Assembly (NCBI RefSeq): GCF_022761125.1
Contig: NZ_JAKWJR010000004.1
Location: forward strand, 124,001-188,000
Reading direction: 5' to 3'
Source: Nocardioides sp. SR21
GTDB taxonomy: Bacteria > Actinomycetota > Actinomycetes > Propionibacteriales > Nocardioidaceae
DNA length: 64,000 nucleotides
Below the pieces are notes generated by a model, which made no database searches, was not told the origin of the DNA, and saw only the letters and a list, made by a program, of their open reading frames with translations. Positions 1-7,554 of the stretch are shown one piece after another (positions within the stretch are counted from its first letter, which is position 1; each line of letters begins with the position of its first letter). Made by a program: the position numbers and the translations under genes.

Positions 1-297
1 GAGGAGGAGGACGAGGAGGTCGAGGAGGCCTTCGAGCCGATGCGCCAGGCCGTCCCGACCGCCGACGCCCCGCAGATCCGCGCGAAGGGTCTCGACGCTC
101 CCAAGAAGCCGCAGAACCTCTCCTACTCCGCTCCCAGCGAGGACGGCGAGGTCGAGGTGCGCGCCGAGGCCGAGGCGGCGGACGAGTTCGCCGGCACCGG
201 CCGCAACGACAAGTGCCCCTGCGGCTCGGGCAAGAAGTACAAGCAGTGCCACGGTCGCCCCGGCGGTCCGACGGGACTGACTGCTCGGATCTCGTAA
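1..297 (+). CDS. secA: Preprotein translocase ATPase SecA, C-terminal end (partial)
   Basis: This is the last 98 codons of SecA, open at the left edge of the window. SecA is the cytoplasmic motor ATPase that drives proteins through SecYEG. The visible part is an acidic Glu-rich linker followed by the SEC-C zinc-binding tail [14 protein letters not shown], whose C-x-C and C-H ligands are intact. The motor domains are outside the window. The final 14 codons and the stop are copied, with changes, several times just downstream. The zinc tail also occurs in other SEC-C proteins, but the long acidic linker and the Rv3235-family neighbour, found near secA1 in mycobacteria, favour SecA. Confidence 0.9.
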   Translation, partial: EEEDEEVEEAFEPMRQAVPTADAPQIRAKGLDAPKKPQNLSYSAPSEDGEVEVRAEAEAADEFAGTGRNDKCPCGSGKKYKQCHGRPGGPTGLTARIS

Positions 298-787
298 GAC
301 CTTCGGTGGTCGAGTAGCGGGCGCCAGCGACCGTATCGAGACCTTCCGAAGCTCAGGGCGGTGGCCAGGTGGTCACCGCCCTGAGTCGTCTCACCGGGTC
401 TCGACACGCGCCCCGGCGGTCCGACGGGCCTGACGGCTCGCATCTCGTAACACCTTCGGTGGTCGGGCAGCGAGCGCCAGCGAGCGTCGCCCCGGCGGTC
501 CGACGGGCGTGACGGCTCGCATTTCGTAACACCTTCGGTGGTCGAGTAGCGAGCGCCAGCGAGCGTATCGAGGCCCCCGATGCCCCGGGCGGCGACCTTC
601 TTGTCGCCGCCCTGGTTCCTCTCACCGGGTTTCGACGCGCCCCGGCGGTCCGACGGGCCTGACGGCTCGCATCTCGTAACACCTTCGGTGGTCGAGTAGC
701 GAGCGCCAGCGAGCGTATCGAGACCCCCGATGCCCCGGGCGGCGACCTTCTTGGTCGCCGCTCTGGTTCCTCTCACCGGGTTTCGAC
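256..787. repeat. Four degenerate tandem copies of the secA 3' end and its flank
   Basis: Units begin at 256 (the genuine secA end), 409, 488 and 638. Each starts with the sequence encoding [12 protein letters not shown] plus the stop, followed by CACCTTCGGTGGTCGAG-type sequence and usually a GC-rich hairpin. Unit lengths are about 153, 79, 150 and 150 bp, so one unit is internally deleted. The second to fourth copies carry no start or upstream coding sequence and should not be expressed as protein. A GGTGGTCGAG core inside the units (305, 537, 687) recurs at intergenic sites elsewhere in the window (34548, 42460). Confidence 0.85.
352..385 (+). terminator. Hairpin downstream of secA
   Basis: A perfect 12-bp inverted repeat (CTCAGGGCGGTG and CACCGCCCTGAG) encloses a 10-nt loop, 55 nt after the secA stop. 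There is no T-tract, as is common for actinobacterial terminators. A similar hairpin (587-596 with 603-612) sits in the third repeat unit, so the terminator appears to have been copied with the coding tail. Confidence 0.5.
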
Positions 788-984
788 GCGCTCGCGCGGC
801 TTCGTCCCTCAGTCGCGTCGCTTGCTCAACCTCGTCTCGCGACGCGCGCCGCTCCTTCGTCGCGGCGCGCTGCTCGCTTGATCTCGACGCGCTCGCGCGG
901 CTTCGTCCCTCAGTCGCGTCGCTTGCTCAACCTCGTCTCGCGACGCGCGCCGCTCCTTCGTCGCGACGCGCTGCTCGCTTGATC
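783..984. repeat. Two-copy tandem repeat, unit 101 bp
   Basis: Positions 783-883 and 884-984 are near-identical copies starting TCGACGCGCTCGCGCGG and ending in TCGCTTGATC. No gene is supported here; the overlapping open frames on both strands are compositional. Together with the secA-tail units this makes 298-982 a gene-free, repeat-built interval. The last bases overlap the stop of the following minus-strand gene. Confidence 0.8.
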
Positions 985-1492
985 AAGCGAACTCCAGTGC
1001 GGTGCAGCACCAGCGCTGCTGGCGCTCCTCGAAGCGGGCGGCGAGCGCGCGGGAGTGCTCGCCGTACCGCACGTGCGCGCTGACCTCGACGACCTCGCGG
1101 GCCAGGAAGCACAGGTGCACGCCGAGCACCTTCGGGCGGACCGGCTGCACCCGGCCCAGGCCGGCCGTGTGCCGACCGGCGCGCGCGACCAGCTGGGCGC
1201 GGCGCTCGAGGTCGACGTAGACGTCGCGCGAGCTCCAGCGCAGCAGCTGGGTGACCGGCCGGTCGCCACCGACGATCTCGACCGCGGCCTGGGTGTAGCG
1301 CCGCGCCCACTGCTCCAGGCCGCGCCGGCGTGGGTCCTCGATCGAGATCACGTCGGCCCACGGCCGGCTCGTGTGCCCGCCGGTGACGACGGGCGGGTCC
1401 TGGCGCGGCTGCAGGTCGAGCGCGAGGGTGCCCTGGACGCTGGCCACGGGTGCCGGCGGGTGGAGCTGGACGACGTTCTGCGGCTGGGACAT
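983..1492 (-). CDS. Rv3235-family protein (DUF6459-like)
   Basis: A 169-residue cytoplasmic protein of unknown function. After a disordered Pro/Gln-rich N-terminus of about 50 residues comes a conserved block with RRYTQAAVEIVGGDRPVTQL and RWSSRDVYVDL, then VLGVHLCF and a C-terminal ERQQRWCCTALEF. This pattern matches the actinobacterial Rv3235 family (DUF6459) as I know it. The start at 1492 is chosen over a longer open frame because AGGAGG lies 6 nt upstream and the upstream residues are low-complexity Arg/Pro. It lies 14 nt after the LysM gene on the same strand, probably in one operon, and close to secA as in mycobacteria. Confidence 0.65.
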   Translation of the reverse strand: MSQPQNVVQLHPPAPVASVQGTLALDLQPRQDPPVVTGGHTSRPWADVISIEDPRRRGLEQWARRYTQAAVEIVGGDRPVTQLLRWSSRDVYVDLERRAQLVARAGRHTAGLGRVQPVRPKVLGVHLCFLAREVVEVSAHVRYGEHSRALAARFEERQQRWCCTALEFA

Positions 1493-1506
1493 GGATGCCT
1501 CCTGGA

Positions 1507-2103
1507 TCACTGGTCGTGGTGCGCCGGGAGGCGCAGCCGTTGGGCGGGCTCGATGAGGTCGGGGTCGGGGCCGATGACGGACCGGTTCCGCGCATAGATC
1601 TCGCGCCACCGGGCGTCGATCTCCACCGGGTCGGCGCCTGGACCCAGATCGGCGGCGGCGAGCTCCCAGAGGGTGTCCCCGGGGCGTACGACGACCTGCT
1701 CGGCGGTCCGGACGTGGACCGGTGCGCCGAGGGCCCGGTCGGGGAACGGCAGGCCGGCCACCGACGGCTGCCGGTCGCGGTGGACCTCGCCCGGCGTCGC
1801 CTGGGCCGGCACGGCGAGCCCGGCGACGACCGCCGCGCCGCAGGCGAGCAGCACCAGGCGGCGCAGTGGTGCCGGGACGCCGGGAGCGGTGGCCCCGGTG
1901 ACGGCCTCCGCCACGACGGCCGTGGTCACGACCCACAGCCAGGCGGCGGCGACGCACCCGGCGCCCGCGCAGAGGCGGACCAGGACGTCGTCGAAGCGGG
2001 TGGCCGGTGCCAGCGCCTGCGGCAGCAGCCAGGCGACGAGAGCGGCGCCGGCCGCGGTGGCGGCCAGCCAGACGACGAGGCAGCGGTGGACCGGAGCGTG
2101 CAT
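1507..2103 (-). CDS. LysM-domain membrane protein
   Basis: A 198-residue protein with three hydrophobic segments in its first 110 residues, then a linker and a C-terminal LysM domain (VVVRPGDTLWELA to the IEPAQRLRLP end, about residues 135-193). LysM binds N-acetylglucosamine polymers such as peptidoglycan. The protein probably sits in the membrane with the LysM part facing the wall, which I infer from the topology. ATG at 2103 is used; an in-frame TTG lies at 2115. Neither has a good ribosome binding site. It precedes the Rv3235-family gene by 14 nt, so the two are probably cotranscribed. The tandem CGTTTGCTTC repeat upstream may control it. Confidence 0.75.
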   Translation of the reverse strand: MHAPVHRCLVVWLAATAAGAALVAWLLPQALAPATRFDDVLVRLCAGAGCVAAAWLWVVTTAVVAEAVTGATAPGVPAPLRRLVLLACGAAVVAGLAVPAQATPGEVHRDRQPSVAGLPFPDRALGAPVHVRTAEQVVVRPGDTLWELAAADLGPGADPVEIDARWREIYARNRSVIGPDPDLIEPAQRLRLPAHHDQ

Positions 2104-2121
2104 CCCGAGAGCCAATCTATG

Positions 2122-2141
2122 CGTTTGCTTCCGTTTGCTTC
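2122..2141. promoter_or_regulatory. Perfect 10-bp tandem direct repeat upstream of the LysM gene
   Basis: CGTTTGCTTC occurs twice in immediate succession (2122-2131 and 2132-2141), just upstream of a possible minus-strand -10 (TAGATT) for the LysM gene. A small inverted repeat, ATGCGC with a T6 loop, follows at 2145-2164. The one-turn spacing is typical of operators that bind a regulator in tandem. Confidence 0.4.
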
Positions 2142-2201
2142 ACGATGCGCTTTTTTGCGCGCATGGTCAACCGGTTGTCCACAGCAGGTCGAGAGCCCGC
2201 C

Positions 2202-3344
2202 TCAGGACGCGAAGAGGTGCGCGAGCAGGTCGGGCGTGCGGAGGTCGCGCCAGCTGTCGCCGCCGTCGTACGAGATCAGGCGCCGCCCGTACTGCCGGTG
2301 CGGGGCCACCAGAGCGCCCTCGACGGAGTACGGGTGCATCGTCCCGGTGGGGTGGTCGGCCAGCTCGAAGGCGGTGTGGTCGGGGCTGGTGGCGACCGCG
2401 AGGCCGAAGTACTCCAGGACCAGGCGACCGTCCGCCAGGCTGGTGACCCAGGTGCAGTTCGGGAACGAGCCGCCGTCGCCCTGGTGGGCTCCGACGAGCT
2501 CGAACGGAAGGTCGACGTCGCGCCAGGTGCGGCCGCGGTCGGCGCTGAGGTCCGCGCGCCAGAGGCCGACCACCACGTGTCGGCCGAGGACCGCAACGCG
2601 GGCGCCGGTGGTACCACCGTCGCAGTACTCGAAGTGGCTGGTGGCGAGCCGGTGCCTGCTCCAGGTCCGTCCGTCGTCGGTCCACGACAGGGTGCGGCGG
2701 CGCGGGTCCAGGCACCACGTGCGGCCGCGGAGGTCGGTCAGGGCGCCGGGGGTGGAGCGGGAGCGGGCGCAGCGCGAGCGGGGGAGGTCCTCCTTGGTGA
2801 CCGTGCGGCGGGCCGGGTCCAGGAGCCAGCCGTGCCCGAACCGGACGTCGCTCTCGCGGTACGGCCGGTAGCCACGCTCCTCGGTCAGGGGCACGACGCC
2901 GCGGGCGCGCAGCAGCACGGGTTCGCGACGGCTCCACGAGGGTGCCATCCCGACGAAGCCGCCCCCGGCGGGCCACCACTCCAGGTCCAGGCCGCCTCCG
3001 GGAGCCCACCTGCGGAGGACGTGCGCGCTGCGGTCCACCAGGGCGACGGCCGACTGGCCCATCTCCGGATCCGGCCACCAGCGGGAGCGCATCTGGAAGT
3101 AGAGAAGCAACGCGCGGCCGTGGCCGCGGACCCACGCGTACGGGTCGCCGGCCGCGGTGATGATCGGGAGCGGGTTCGGCCCGGGTGCCGGTCCCGGTGC
3201 CGCGACGGGCGCCGTGGCCGGTGCCGTGGCCGGTGCCGTGGCCGGCGGCGGGGTGGTGTCGCTGGGCTCCTCGGGAGCGCTGACGAGCGCGCCGACGCAG
3301 GCGGCCGCGACGACGGCCGCCGCTGCCGCGGTGAGGAGGCTCAT
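2202..3344 (-). CDS. Secreted BNR/sialidase-like beta-propeller protein
   Basis: A 380-residue exported protein. A short signal peptide (MSLLTAAAAAVVAAACVGAL) leads into a Pro/Ala/Thr linker with TAPA repeats, then a domain with Asp-box motifs: SWTDDGRTWS, SADRGRTWRD and SYDGGDSWRD. Asp boxes mark six-bladed propellers of the sialidase/BNR superfamily. No sialidase active-site set was identified, so binding or another glycosidase role is equally possible. The C in VAAACVGA could act as a lipobox cysteine, but the match is weak. It overlaps the preceding methyltransferase gene by 4 nt (ATGA), so the two are translationally coupled. Confidence 0.65.
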   Translation of the reverse strand: MSLLTAAAAAVVAAACVGALVSAPEEPSDTTPPPATAPATAPATAPVAAPGPAPGPNPLPIITAAGDPYAWVRGHGRALLLYFQMRSRWWPDPEMGQSAVALVDRSAHVLRRWAPGGGLDLEWWPAGGGFVGMAPSWSRREPVLLRARGVVPLTEERGYRPYRESDVRFGHGWLLDPARRTVTKEDLPRSRCARSRSTPGALTDLRGRTWCLDPRRRTLSWTDDGRTWSRHRLATSHFEYCDGGTTGARVAVLGRHVVVGLWRADLSADRGRTWRDVDLPFELVGAHQGDGGSFPNCTWVTSLADGRLVLEYFGLAVATSPDHTAFELADHPTGTMHPYSVEGALVAPHRQYGRRLISYDGGDSWRDLRTPDLLAHLFAS

Positions 3345-4063
3345 GGTCGCCTGGCGCGGAAGGTGAGGTGGCCCATCAGCCCCGGCTGCCCGACGCGATA
3401 CGCGAACGACGTGTAGGCGGACGGCAGCCGCTTGAGCGGGTGGGGCAGGTACCACGCGTACCGGTCCGCGGCGTCGTACACGCGGAACTCGAGGTCGGTG
3501 AAGCCGGCCCGCCCGGCGACGCGCTCGACGGTGTGGCGCGAGTTGAGCCGGTACCGGGTGGGGAACCGGTGGTCGTGGGCGGCGGCGTCGCCCTTGAGCC
3601 GGTGCAGGACGGCCGGCTGGATGCCGAGGCGGTTCGTGGCCCAGGCGGTCGCGCCGAAGTAGTGGTGGACGTTGAGGGTGAGCGCGAACCAGGACCCGCC
3701 GGGACGGAGCAGCCGGTGGCACGCCTGGGCGAACGCGTCCGGGTCCTCGACGTGCTCGAGCACGAAGATCGCCAGGACGACGTCGTACCGGCCGGGATGC
3801 TCGGCCGCGAGCTCCTCGGCGGTGAGCCGGTGCCGCTCGTCGAGGGTGCGGTTGTTCTCGATGGCGTGGTCCGGGTCCGTGCCGACCAGGTACGGAAGCC
3901 GCTGGAGGAGCGGGCCGAGGTCGCCGGAGGCGTGCTCGCCGGCACCGATGTCGAGGACGGTGCCGTGCACGGGGCAGCGGCGCGAGGCCCAGCGCGCCAG
4001 GTCGCGGGCCGGGTTGTCGGGCGCCCGCACGATGCGGGTCGGCGCCGGCGCAGTCCTGGTCAT
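3341..4063 (-). CDS. Class I SAM-dependent methyltransferase
   Basis: A 240-residue cytosolic methyltransferase. Motif I is VLDIGAGEHASGDL near residue 37, an acidic residue after strand 2 is in VGTDPDHA, and motif II is DVVLAIFVLEHVEDP followed by LRPGGSWFALT. The pattern is that of the Methyltransf_11/UbiE-like group. The substrate cannot be read from sequence. Its 3' end overlaps the BNR-protein start by 4 nt, so it is first in a two-gene operon. The gene is divergent from the LuxR-type regulator, with about 125 bp between their starts. A surface molecule is possible but unproven. Confidence 0.8.
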   Translation of the reverse strand: MTRTAPAPTRIVRAPDNPARDLARWASRRCPVHGTVLDIGAGEHASGDLGPLLQRLPYLVGTDPDHAIENNRTLDERHRLTAEELAAEHPGRYDVVLAIFVLEHVEDPDAFAQACHRLLRPGGSWFALTLNVHHYFGATAWATNRLGIQPAVLHRLKGDAAAHDHRFPTRYRLNSRHTVERVAGRAGFTDLEFRVYDAADRYAWYLPHPLKRLPSAYTSFAYRVGQPGLMGHLTFRARRP

Positions 4064-4188
4064 GGCTCCTCCCTTCCTCCGATGGTGGGGGAGGTGCAGG
4101 GGCTGCGCGACGGAGGCGAGGCGGGTGGCAGGTTCTACCCAACGGACGTGCCAGGTCGTAGCCTGGAGGATCGGCTCAGGAGGTCCGC

Positions 4189-4929
4189 GTGGGAGCTGTG
4201 GAGCGTCGCACCAGCGAGTGGGTCGATCTCGTCGGAGACCTGCTCGCCCGGCCGCTCGCGGCCTTCCCCCGGCGGTGCGTCTCCGCGCGGCTGTCCGAGA
4301 CCTTCGGGTGCCAGGTGAGCTGGAGCTGGGTGGACGGGCCCGGTCGCGCCGGGTTCGAGCTGCACCAGCCGGTGCCCGGCTTCCCGACGCCCGAGGCGCT
4401 ACGGGTCCTCCGGGAGACGTCGACCCAGCATCCGGTGCTGCGGTGGTACGCCCGGACGGGCCGGCTCACCCCGACGACCGTGGAGCGGGTGCCGAGGTCC
4501 CTGCACAGCCACGTCAGCCGGGCCGTGCTCGCCGAGCACTTCGCGCCCTTCGAGCTCGAGCACCAGCTGGTGATCACCTACCGGGTCGAGAAGGCGGGAG
4601 TCCGCGCGTTCGTGCTGGCGCGGGGCCGACGGGACTTCCCGGACGAGGACGTGCGGGTCGCGACCGCCGTACAACCGCTGCTGATGCTGCTCGACCGGCA
4701 GGCATCGGTCCCCGGCGGCCCGGCCGCCGAGGAGTCCGGGTTCACGGGCCGGGAGCTGGCCGTCCTGGGGCTGCTCAGCGAGGGCCGGACCGCGGCCGCG
4801 ATCGGGACCGGGCTGGCGATCTCGGAGCGGACGGTGCACCGGCACCTGCAGCGGGCCTACCGGAAGCTCGGCGCGCACGACCGGGTGAGCGCGGTCCTGC
4901 GGGCGCGGGAGGCCGGGATCATTCCGTAG
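4189..4929 (+). CDS. LuxR-family transcriptional regulator
   Basis: A 246-residue DNA-binding regulator. The C-terminal 60 residues form a LuxR/FixJ helix-turn-helix (FTGRELAVLGLLSEGRTAAA, ISERTVHRHLQRAYRKLG). The N-terminal 180 residues are not a receiver domain and resemble a GAF/PAS-like sensor of unknown ligand. GTG at 4189 is the start: AGGAGG lies at 4178-4183. It is divergent from the methyltransferase/BNR operon and may control it. The stop codon TAG is also the beginning of a TAGGGT hexamer in front of the next gene. Confidence 0.8.
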   Translation: MGAVERRTSEWVDLVGDLLARPLAAFPRRCVSARLSETFGCQVSWSWVDGPGRAGFELHQPVPGFPTPEALRVLRETSTQHPVLRWYARTGRLTPTTVERVPRSLHSHVSRAVLAEHFAPFELEHQLVITYRVEKAGVRAFVLARGRRDFPDEDVRVATAVQPLLMLLDRQASVPGGPAAEESGFTGRELAVLGLLSEGRTAAAIGTGLAISERTVHRHLQRAYRKLGAHDRVSAVLRAREAGIIP

Positions 4930-4932
4930 GGT
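4927..4932 (+). promoter_or_regulatory. Possible -10 element of a leaderless transcript
   Basis: TAGGGT ends 6 nt before the ATG at 4939 and overlaps the stop of the LuxR gene. There is no Shine-Dalgarno sequence, so transcription would begin at or next to the start codon. Confidence 0.4.
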
Positions 4933-4938
4933 GCGGTC

Positions 4939-5472
4939 ATGTCCTGGGAGGACGACCTCTTCGCGCTGCTCGACGACCTCGAGCAGCAGGCCGAGGCGCT
5001 CTACGCCGCCGACCGGGACGCCGAGCTCGCCGACCGCAGCAGGGCGGCGTACGGCGCGGTCACGCTGGCCAGCCGGCTGATGGCCTCGCTCGACACCGAT
5101 CTCCGTCTCGAGGTCCAGGGGGTCGGCACCGTCGCGGGTGGGCTCGAGCGGGTGGCCGACGGCTGGTGCGTGCTGCGCGGGCCGGCCCAGGACTGGGTGG
5201 TCTGCCTCCCGGCGATCTCGGCCGTGCACGGCGCCTCGGACCGCTCGGTCCCGGAGGTCGCCTGGTCACCGGTCGCGAGACTCGGCCTCGGCTCGGCGCT
5301 GCGGCGGCTGGCCGACGCGGGGGAGCGGTGCGTGCTGCACCTGCGCGACGCGACGTCGTACGACGCGCTGCTGCGCCGGGTGGGCGCCGACTTCGTCGAG
5401 GCGACGGTCGGCGAGGGCCGCAGCGTGCTGGTCGCGTTCAGCGCCCTGGCGGCCGTGCAGTCGCGCGAGTAG
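4939..5472 (+). CDS. Conserved hypothetical protein
   Basis: A 177-residue soluble protein with no motif I recognise. It starts with an acidic helical segment (MSWEDDLFALLDDLEQQAEAL) that looks coiled, then an Ala-rich helix and a mixed alpha/beta part containing GVGTVAGGLERVADGWCVL and WVVCLPAISAV. There is no signal peptide or membrane segment. It is followed convergently by tatB, with only 14 nt between the stops. The initiator ATG has no ribosome binding site but has a -10-like hexamer 6 nt upstream. Function is unknown. Confidence 0.7.
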   Translation: MSWEDDLFALLDDLEQQAEALYAADRDAELADRSRAAYGAVTLASRLMASLDTDLRLEVQGVGTVAGGLERVADGWCVLRGPAQDWVVCLPAISAVHGASDRSVPEVAWSPVARLGLGSALRRLADAGERCVLHLRDATSYDALLRRVGADFVEATVGEGRSVLVAFSALAAVQSRE

Positions 5473-5486
5473 GTGCCGCTCGGCGC

Positions 5487-5816
5487 TCAGGTGGCCTCGG
5501 AGTCGTACGGCGGGACCTCGCCGGTGCCGAGCGGACGCTGGCCGCGCCGGGTCGGGCGGACCGGCTCGTCGTCGTCCTCCTCGAGGACCTCGGCGATGTG
5601 CTTCTTCACGATCGTGCGCGGGTCGAGGTCGCGCAGCTCGAGGTCGGCGTACTCCGGCCCCAGCTCGGAGCGCAGCTCGTCGCGGGCGGTGTTGGCCATC
5701 CGGCGGACCTGCTTGACCAGCTGGGCCGCCTGCTTGGCGAACTCGGGGAGCTTGTCCGGTCCGAAGACGAGCACCGCGACGAAGGCGATCACCGCGAGCT
5801 CGGGCAGACCAGGCAC
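5487..5816 (-). CDS. tatB: Sec-independent (Tat) translocase subunit TatB
   Basis: A 109-residue single-span membrane protein. The N-terminal helix (MPGLPELAVIAFVAVLVFGP) is followed by the conserved FGP hinge, the DKLPEF segment, an amphipathic helix with QLVKQVRRMANTARDEL, and an acidic tail. TatB forms the twin-arginine receptor with TatC and delivers folded proteins to the TatA pore. The long amphipathic region and its place beside mrp, as in other actinobacteria, favour TatB over TatA. It is the last gene of a minus-strand group (MgtE-like, DUF1003, Mrp, TatB), 17 nt after mrp. Confidence 0.88.
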   Translation of the reverse strand: MPGLPELAVIAFVAVLVFGPDKLPEFAKQAAQLVKQVRRMANTARDELRSELGPEYADLELRDLDPRTIVKKHIAEVLEEDDDEPVRPTRRGQRPLGTGEVPPYDSEAT

Positions 5817-5833
5817 GGGCAGAACCTACTTGA

Positions 5834-6994
5834 TCAGAACTTGCTGGTCGGCGTCAGGCCGAGCTGCATCCCCGCGAGGCCCCGGCCACGGCCGGCGAGC
5901 TTCGAGGCGATCTCGGTGAGCACCGTGGCGCCCGGAGAGGTCGGGTCGGAGTCGACGATCGGCTTGCCGGCGTCGCCGCCCTCGCGCAGCGAGACGTCGA
6001 GCGGGACCTGGCCGAGCACGGGCACGTCGTACCCGAAGCGGCCCGACAGCGTCGCGGCGACGCGGGCGCCGCCGCCGCTGCCGAAGATCTCCAGCCGGTG
6101 GTCGGCGGAGGCGTCGCAGTGGGGACAGGGCAGGAAGCTCATGTTCTCGACGACGCCCACGACGCGCTGGTGCATCATCGAGGCCATCGTGCCGGCCCGC
6201 TCCGCGACCTCGGCCGCGGCCTCCTGCGGGGTGGTCACCACGACGACCTCGGCGCCGGGCAGGTGCTGGCCGAGCGAGATCGCCACGTCGCCGGTGCCCG
6301 GCGGCAGGTCGAGGAGGAGTACGTCGAGGTCGCCCCAGTAGACGTCCGCGAGCATCTGCACGAGGGCCCGGTCGAGCATCGGGCCGCGCCAGGCGACGAC
6401 CTGGTCGCGGCGCGGCTTCAGCATGCCGATCGAGATCACCGACACGCCGCTGGCGGTGGGCACCGGCATGATCAGGTCGTCGACCTGGGTCGGGCGGCTG
6501 TCGGCCACGCCGAGCATCGCCGGGACCGAGTGGCCGTAGATGTCGGCGTCGACGACGCCGACCCGCAGGCCCTGCTTGGCCATCGCGAGCGCGAGGTTGA
6601 CGGTGACCGAGGACTTGCCGACACCGCCCTTGCCGCTGGCGATCGCGAACACCTTGGTCAGCGAGCCCGGCTGGGCGAAGGGGATCTCCCGCTGCGCCTG
6701 GCCGCCACGCAGCGTCTCCTGGAGGCCCGAGCGCTGCTCCGCGGTCATCACGCCGAGCTGGAGGTCGACGCCGGTGACGCCGGCGACCTTCGAGACGGCC
6801 GCGGTGACGTCGCGGTTGATGGTGTCCTTCAGCGGGCAGCCGGCGACCGTCAGCAGCACGGTCACGTGCACCAGCCCGGCGTCGTCGATCTCGACGGACT
6901 CGACCATGCCGAGGTCGGTGATCGGGCGCTTGATCTCGGGGTCGTTGACGGTCGCGAGAGCGGCGTTGACCTGCTCGAGAGTGGGGGTGCTCAT
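5834..6994 (-). CDS. mrp: Mrp/NBP35-family iron-sulfur carrier ATPase
   Basis: A 386-residue P-loop ATPase of the Mrp/ApbC family, which binds and transfers Fe-S clusters. The N-terminal 90 residues are a MIP18/DUF59 domain (TVNDPEIKRPITDLGMVESV). The ATPase has the deviant Walker A GKGGVGKSSVTVNLA, DADIYGHSVP, and LLLDLPPGTGD as Walker B. The cluster-ligand pair is C-P-H-C in MSFLPCPHCDASADH. All key residues are intact. It lies 11 nt after the DUF1003 gene and 17 nt before tatB. A TAGACT hexamer 8 nt before the start could add an internal promoter. Confidence 0.92.
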   Translation of the reverse strand: MSTPTLEQVNAALATVNDPEIKRPITDLGMVESVEIDDAGLVHVTVLLTVAGCPLKDTINRDVTAAVSKVAGVTGVDLQLGVMTAEQRSGLQETLRGGQAQREIPFAQPGSLTKVFAIASGKGGVGKSSVTVNLALAMAKQGLRVGVVDADIYGHSVPAMLGVADSRPTQVDDLIMPVPTASGVSVISIGMLKPRRDQVVAWRGPMLDRALVQMLADVYWGDLDVLLLDLPPGTGDVAISLGQHLPGAEVVVVTTPQEAAAEVAERAGTMASMMHQRVVGVVENMSFLPCPHCDASADHRLEIFGSGGGARVAATLSGRFGYDVPVLGQVPLDVSLREGGDAGKPIVDSDPTSPGATVLTEIASKLAGRGRGLAGMQLGLTPTSKF

Positions 6995-7005
6995 GATCCC
7001 CGAGT

Positions 7006-7554
7006 CTAGGTGGTGGGTGGCTCGACTTCCGCCTCGGCGGCGTGACCCTCAGCACGCTCGTGGGCACGCTCGTCCCGCTCCTCGAGGTCCTGCAGCAGCG
7101 ACCGCAGCTCGGAGCGGAGGAAGTCCCGGGTCGCCACCTCGCCGACGGCCATCCGCAGCGACGCCACCTCGCGGGCCAGGAACTCCATGTCCGCGTGGGC
7201 GCGGGCGTTGGCCTGCCGGTCCTGCTCGGCGATCACCTTGTCGCGCTGCTCCTGCCGGTTCTGCGCGAGCAGGATCAGCGGCGCGGCGTACGACGCCTGG
7301 AGGCTGAGCACCAGCGTCAGGAAGATGAACGGGTAGTCGTCGAAGCGCACGCTCTCCGGCGCCAGGGTGTTCCAGAGCACCCAGAACACGACGACCGCAG
7401 TCATCCAGATGAGGAAGCGGGCGGTGCCCATGTACCGCGCGAAGCCCTCGGCGAAGGAGCCGAACGCGTCGGAGTCGTACGCCGGGCGCCGCAGCAGGGG
7501 CTGTCGGCGCAGGTCCTTGGGCGTGTCCAACCGCGCGCCGCGAGGCTCGGTCAT
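7006..7554 (-). CDS. DUF1003 membrane protein
   Basis: A 182-residue protein of the DUF1003 family. Two hydrophobic helices (FLIWMTAVVVFWVLWNTL and YPFIFLTLVLSLQASYAAPL) are joined by a short loop with RFDDYPF, followed by QNRQEQRDK and a charged coiled-coil tail (to about residue 165). The function of the family is unknown. The start overlaps the end of the MgtE-like gene by 4 nt, so the two are coupled. Pairing with an MgtE-type CBS protein and mrp is a conserved actinobacterial arrangement. Confidence 0.88.
   Translation of the reverse strand: MTEPRGARLDTPKDLRRQPLLRRPAYDSDAFGSFAEGFARYMGTARFLIWMTAVVVFWVLWNTLAPESVRFDDYPFIFLTLVLSLQASYAAPLILLAQNRQEQRDKVIAEQDRQANARAHADMEFLAREVASLRMAVGEVATRDFLRSELRSLLQDLEERDERAHERAEGHAAEAEVEPPTT

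Noticed and set aside
123..1083. Long open frames on both strands across the secA-tail repeats
   Set aside because: They are Arg/Ala-rich, repeat the same peptides because the DNA repeats, and have no motif, start signal or conservation.
2202..4142. A single 646-residue minus-strand gene
   Set aside because: The first two thirds of the frame after its start are out of phase with the methyltransferase and compositionally random; the real gene starts at 3344 with a signal peptide.
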